Origin: Kineococcus gynurae
GTDB lineage: Bacteria; Actinomycetota; Actinomycetes; Actinomycetales; Kineococcaceae
DNA length: 64,000 bases
Direction: 5' to 3' (one strand)
Assembly (NCBI RefSeq): GCF_050871315.1
Contig: NZ_JBJLRE010000010.1
Positions 60,657 through 64,000 of the stretch are shown in pieces (the first letter of the stretch is position 1; every line of letters begins with the position of its first letter). The position numbers were made by a program, and so were the translations under genes. The notes below the pieces were generated by a model that was not told the origin of the DNA, searched no databases, and saw only the letters and a list, made by a program, of their open reading frames with translations.

Positions 60657-63600
60657 TCAGGCCCGCGCGACCTCCACCGGACCCGACTCCCCGGCGTCGA
60701 GGGCCACCTCCGAGGGCGGGGTCGTGGTCGGCCCGTCCGCGCTACGCAGCCGCTGGCTGACCACGGTGCTGATCCCGTCGCCCCGCATGGTCACGCCGTA
60801 CAGCGCGTCGGCGACCTGCATGGTCCGCTTCTGGTGGGTGATGACGATGAGCTGGCTGGAGGCCCGCAACTCCTCGAAGAGGGTGATGAGCCGGGACAGG
60901 TTGGCGTCGTCGAGGGCCGCCTCGACCTCGTCGAGGACGTAGAAGGGGCTGGGGCGGGCCCGGAAGATCGCGACGAGCATCGCGACCGCGGTCAACGAGC
61001 GCTCCCCGCCGGACAGCAGCGAGAGCCGCTTGACCTTCTTGCCCGCCGGTCGGGCCTCCACCTCGATCCCGGTGGTCAGCATGTCCGAGGGGTCGGTCAG
61101 CACCAGCCGCCCCTCGCCCCCGGGGAACAGGCGGGAGAACACGCCGACGAACTCGCGGGCCACGTCGGCGAAGGCCTCGGAGAACACGCGCTCGACCCGC
61201 TCGTCGACCTCCTTGACGATGTCGAGGAGGTCCTTGCGCGAGGAGCGCAGGTCCTCCATCTGCGTGACGAGGAACGTGTGCCGCTCCTCCATGGCCGCGA
61301 ACTCCTCCAGCGCGAGCGGGTTCACGGTGCCCAGCTGGGCGAGCGCCCGCTCGGCCGACCGGCGCCGTTTCTCCTGCTCGGCGCGCACGTAGGGCCGCGG
61401 CTGCGGCTCCTCGCCCGGCGCGGGCTCGGGGTCGCCCGGCGCGGGCGGGGACGGCGGGACGGGCTGGTCGGGGCCGAACTCGGCCAGCAGCACGTCGGGG
61501 TCGGTGCCGAGCTCCTCGAAGGAACGCGTGCGCAACTGGTCGATGCGCCACCGCTGCTGGGCCCGGGCCACCTCGTCGGCGTGCCGGGAGTCGCCCAGCC
61601 GCTGCTGCTCCAGGGTCAGCGAGTCCACGACGCCGCGGGCCCCGGACACCTCCTCGGCGAAGCGGGCCCGGGCGGCCTCGGCGGCGGCGCGCAGGGTCGC
61701 GGCCGAGGCGGCCGAGGACTCCCACACCGCCAGCGCCCGCTCGGCCCCCGCCTGGACCTCGCGCGCGACCACTGCCTGGCGCTCCCGTCGGGCCCGGGCG
61801 GCCGCCACCCGTTCGCGGGCGGCGAGCTCCTCGCGGGCCTGCCGCTCGAACCCCTCGGCGCGACCCGCGAGCGCGCGGGAGCGTTCCTCGGTCGTGCGCA
61901 ACGCCAGCCGGGCCTCGGTCTCGGCCCGGCCCAGACCGCGGGCGACCTCGGCCAACCGGTCGCGCTCGTCGGTGCTGACGTCGGCCTCGGCGTCCAGGGG
62001 TTCGGCCACGGCCGCCTCGTAGCGCTCGGCGAGGTCGGCCAGCTCGGCCCGGTCGGTCTCGAGCCGTTCCGCGACCCCGCTGCGGGCGCCGCGGTGCCGT
62101 TCGGTCTCGGCGGCGGCGGCCCGGACGGCCGAGCCCAGCTGGGCCAACCGCTCGGCGACGGCGCTCATCCGGGCGTCGGACTCGTGCAGGCGCTCCAGCG
62201 CGGCCTCGACCCGGGCGGCGGCCTCGGCGCGGGCGGCGGCGGCGGCCTGCCGGGCGAAGGCCGCCCGGTGCGCACGGTGCTCGGCGGCCGAGAGCGCGTC
62301 GGTGGCCTCGTCGACCGCGGCCTGCACCTGCAGCAGGCTCGGCGCCGAGCTGGACCCCCCGGCCGCCCGGTGCTCGGCCAGCAGGTCCCCGGCCCGGGTG
62401 ACGGCGACCAGGTCCGGCCGGGCCTGCAGGACGGCCCGGGCCGCCGACAGGTCCTCGACCACGACGACGTCGCCCAGCAGCCGGGTCAGGGCCCCGCGGA
62501 CGCTGTCGGGGGCCTCGACCAGCTCCAGCGCCGCCCGGGCACCGGCGGGCAGATCCGCGTCGGACGATCCGGCCCGCCCGGCCCCGGCCCCGGCCAGCAG
62601 CAGCCCGGCCCGCCCGGCGTCGTCGTCCTTGAGGTGCTCGATGGCGGCGACCGCCTCGGCCGGACCCTCGACCACGACGGCGTCGGCCGCGGAACCGAGG
62701 GCCGCGGCGACGGCCTGCTCCCACCCGGCACTCACGCTCAGCAGCGCCGCGACGGAGCCGAGCACCCCGCTGAGCCGTTCCCCCGCGGCCAGCAGCGCGC
62801 CGGCCCCGTCCTTGCGGGCCAGCCCGATCTCCAGGGCCTCCTTGCGCGCGCTCCACGTCGCCCGGTCGCGTTCGGCGGTCTGCTCCTCGGTGCGGGCGGC
62901 CTCGTCGGCGGCCTCGGCCTCGGCCAGCGCGGTCTCGGCGGCCTCGTGCTCGGAGTCCAGGTCCTCCTCGCCCTCCTCGACCCCGGCGACCTGCGTCTCG
63001 GTCGCCGCGAACTCGACCTGCGCGGCCTCGCGGCGCGCCTCGGCGTCGGCGAGCGCGAGGGAGAGCCGCTCCAGCTCCGACTCCCCCGCCTCGACGCGGC
63101 TGCGGCGGGCCGAGACCTGCCCGCCGAGACGGGCCAGTCCCTCGCGCCGGTCGGCGGCGGCCCGCAGGGCCTGCGCGACCCGACGGTCCTCGGCGCTCGC
63201 GGCCGCGTCGGCGGCGGACCGCTCGGCCAGCACCCCGTCGAGGACGGCCCGGTGCCGGGTGACCTCGGCGGCGAGCTCGGCCTCCTCCGCGCGCACGCGT
63301 TCGGCCTGGCGCCGTAGCTCCTCGGGATCACGGCGGCCGGTCTGCTCGTCGGTGCTGTCGGCGATCATCCGCAGCCGCTGCTGGGCCAGGGCCTGCACAC
63401 CGCGCAGCCGCTCGGCCAGCGCCTGCAACCGGTGGTGGGTCTCGACGGCGCGGGCGAGGTCGGGTGCGGCCGCGGCGGCCGAGGCCTCCGCGGCGGCCAG
63501 CCGGGCGGCGGCCTCGCCGAGATCGGCCTCGACCTGCGCCTGGCGCGTCTTCAGGGCGGCCTCGTCGGCCTCGTCGGCCTGCAGCGCGGCCACGGCCTGG

Positions 63601-64000
63601 ACCAGGTCGTCGGCCAGCAGGCGCGAGCGGGCGTCGCGCAGGTCGGCCTGCACGACCTGGGCCCGGCGGGCCGCCTCGGCCTGGCGCCCGAGGGGCTTGA
63701 GCTGCCGACGGATCTCGGACACGAGGTCGTTGACGCGCGTGAGGTTGCCCTCCATGGCGTCCAGCTTGCGCAGCGCCTTCTCCTTGCGCCGCCGGTGCTT
63801 CAGCACCCCGGCCGCCTCCTCGACGAAGGCCCGGCGCTCCTCCGGCGAGGCGTGCAGGACGGCGTCGATCTGGCCCTGGCCGACGATGACGTGCATCTCG
63901 CGGCCGATGCCGGAGTCGCTCAGCAGCTCCTGGACGTCCAGCAACCGGCAGGTCGAGCCGTTGATGGCGTACTCGCTGCCGCCGGTGCGGAACATGGTCC
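60657..64000 (-). CDS. smc: Chromosome segregation protein SMC, 5' end cut off by the window
   Basis: SMC is the ATPase of the condensin complex. At least 1112 residues are present; the N-terminal Walker A lies beyond the right edge. Visible parts are YAINGSTCRLLDVQELLSD and the RIGREMH-like region near the edge, a long Ala/Glu/Arg-rich coiled coil, a hinge (about 400-560 residues into the visible part, LGSVAALLSVSAGWEQAVAA), the second coil, and the C-terminal head with LLSGGERSLTAVAMLVAIF (signature) and FYVLDEVEAALDDANL (Walker B). A Pro-rich insert interrupts the second coil (PVPPSPPAPGDPEPAPGEEP). The tail ends in a short extra segment. Confidence 0.95.
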   Translation of the reverse strand, partial: TMFRTGGSEYAINGSTCRLLDVQELLSDSGIGREMHVIVGQGQIDAVLHASPEERRAFVEEAAGVLKHRRRKEKALRKLDAMEGNLTRVNDLVSEIRRQLKPLGRQAEAARRAQVVQADLRDARSRLLADDLVQAVAALQADEADEAALKTRQAQVEADLGEAAARLAAAEASAAAAAPDLARAVETHHRLQALAERLRGVQALAQQRLRMIADSTDEQTGRRDPEELRRQAERVRAEEAELAAEVTRHRAVLDGVLAERSAADAAASAEDRRVAQALRAAADRREGLARLGGQVSARRSRVEAGESELERLSLALADAEARREAAQVEFAATETQVAGVEEGEEDLDSEHEAAETALAEAEAADEAARTEEQTAERDRATWSARKEALEIGLARKDGAGALLAAGERLSGVLGSVAALLSVSAGWEQAVAAALGSAADAVVVEGPAEAVAAIEHLKDDDAGRAGLLLAGAGAGRAGSSDADLPAGARAALELVEAPDSVRGALTRLLGDVVVVEDLSAARAVLQARPDLVAVTRAGDLLAEHRAAGGSSSAPSLLQVQAAVDEATDALSAAEHRAHRAAFARQAAAAARAEAAARVEAALERLHESDARMSAVAERLAQLGSAVRAAAAETERHRGARSGVAERLETDRAELADLAERYEAAVAEPLDAEADVSTDERDRLAEVARGLGRAETEARLALRTTEERSRALAGRAEGFERQAREELAARERVAAARARRERQAVVAREVQAGAERALAVWESSAASAATLRAAAEAARARFAEEVSGARGVVDSLTLEQQRLGDSRHADEVARAQQRWRIDQLRTRSFEELGTDPDVLLAEFGPDQPVPPSPPAPGDPEPAPGEEPQPRPYVRAEQEKRRRSAERALAQLGTVNPLALEEFAAMEERHTFLVTQMEDLRSSRKDLLDIVKEVDERVERVFSEAFADVAREFVGVFSRLFPGGEGRLVLTDPSDMLTTGIEVEARPAGKKVKRLSLLSGGERSLTAVAMLVAIFRARPSPFYVLDEVEAALDDANLSRLITLFEELRASSQLIVITHQKRTMQVADALYGVTMRGDGISTVVSQRLRSADGPTTTPPSEVALDAGESGPVEVARA

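Noticed and set aside
59037..63317. Open frame of more than 1400 codons on the plus strand opposite smc and ftsY
   Set aside because: The minus-strand genes show all SMC and FtsY motifs; the plus frame is low-complexity Arg/Ser/Pro text typical of an antisense shadow.

Overview
The window looks like chromosomal DNA of a high-G+C actinobacterium. Nearly every coding region ends its codons in G or C, GTG starts are very common, and 4-base stop/start overlaps (GTGA/ATGA) are frequent. An Lsr2 nucleoid protein, a DUF2469 protein, a WhiG/FliA-type sigma factor, MEP-pathway isoprenoid genes and a probable GlnR site point the same way. The gene order smc-ftsY-amtB-glnK-glnD-ffh-rpsP-KH-rimM-trmD-rplS-lepB-rnhB-yraN-comM-dprA-xerC-whiG-rpsB-tsf-pyrH-frr-cdsA-rlmN-dxr-rseP-ispG-proS-rimP-nusA-ylxR-infB-rbfA-truB is the conserved actinobacterial housekeeping block. 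A Kineococcus-like member of the Kineosporiaceae is my best guess, made from gene content alone. I saw no rRNA, tRNA, CRISPR array, transposase or prophage.

Layout. (1) 0-2.9 kb: a MetX-like hydrolase, a DHFR-fold reductase and an exported intradiol-dioxygenase lipoprotein. (2) 2.9-11.6 kb, minus strand: rimP-nusA-ylxR-infB-DUF503-rbfA-(DUF3592)-(ATP-grasp)-truB, covering transcription elongation, translation initiation and 30S maturation. (3) 11.8-14.9 kb, plus strand: a ferritin-like lipoprotein, an endonuclease/exonuclease/phosphatase-fold protein and a VanY-type carboxypeptidase. (4) 14.9-21.5 kb, minus strand: dxr-rseP-ispG-GNAT-proS. (5) 21.5-33.4 kb: an accessory segment around rlmN with an exported serine protease, a gabT-gabD pair facing a PucR regulator, an F420/PPOX protein, a four-repeat DivIVA-like protein, a DAACS symporter, a TauE/SafE transporter behind a cysteine-rich leader peptide, and an RCC1-repeat protein. 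(6) 33.4-37.8 kb, minus strand: rpsB-tsf-pyrH-frr-cdsA. (7) 38-40.3 kb, plus strand: aminotransferase, DksA-like and M23 genes. (8) 40.3-49.3 kb: whiG-like, xerC, lsr2, dprA-comM-yraN, DUF2469, rnhB, two lepB genes and rplS. (9) 49.4-64 kb, minus strand: rpsP-KH-rimM-trmD, amidohydrolase, ffh, the nitrogen operon amtB-glnK-glnD, ftsY, a small membrane protein and smc, which runs off the right edge.

How the genes work together. Most serve translation and protein export: Ffh and FtsY target proteins, two signal peptidases cleave them, and RimP, RimM, RbfA and the ribosomal proteins build ribosomes. Others serve nitrogen control (AmtB, PII and GlnD, with a candidate GlnR box upstream of amtB), cell-envelope precursor synthesis (Dxr, IspG, CdsA, PyrH) and DNA handling (SMC, XerC, DprA, ComM, RnhB).

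The most interesting non-housekeeping signal is at 31.2-31.5 kb. A short open frame encoding RRHVDLRRCASAICC precedes the tauE-like gene, and its last codons contain CCTTTCC, the exact complement of the tauE ribosome binding site GGAAAGG. This has the form of a cysteine-responsive translational attenuator.
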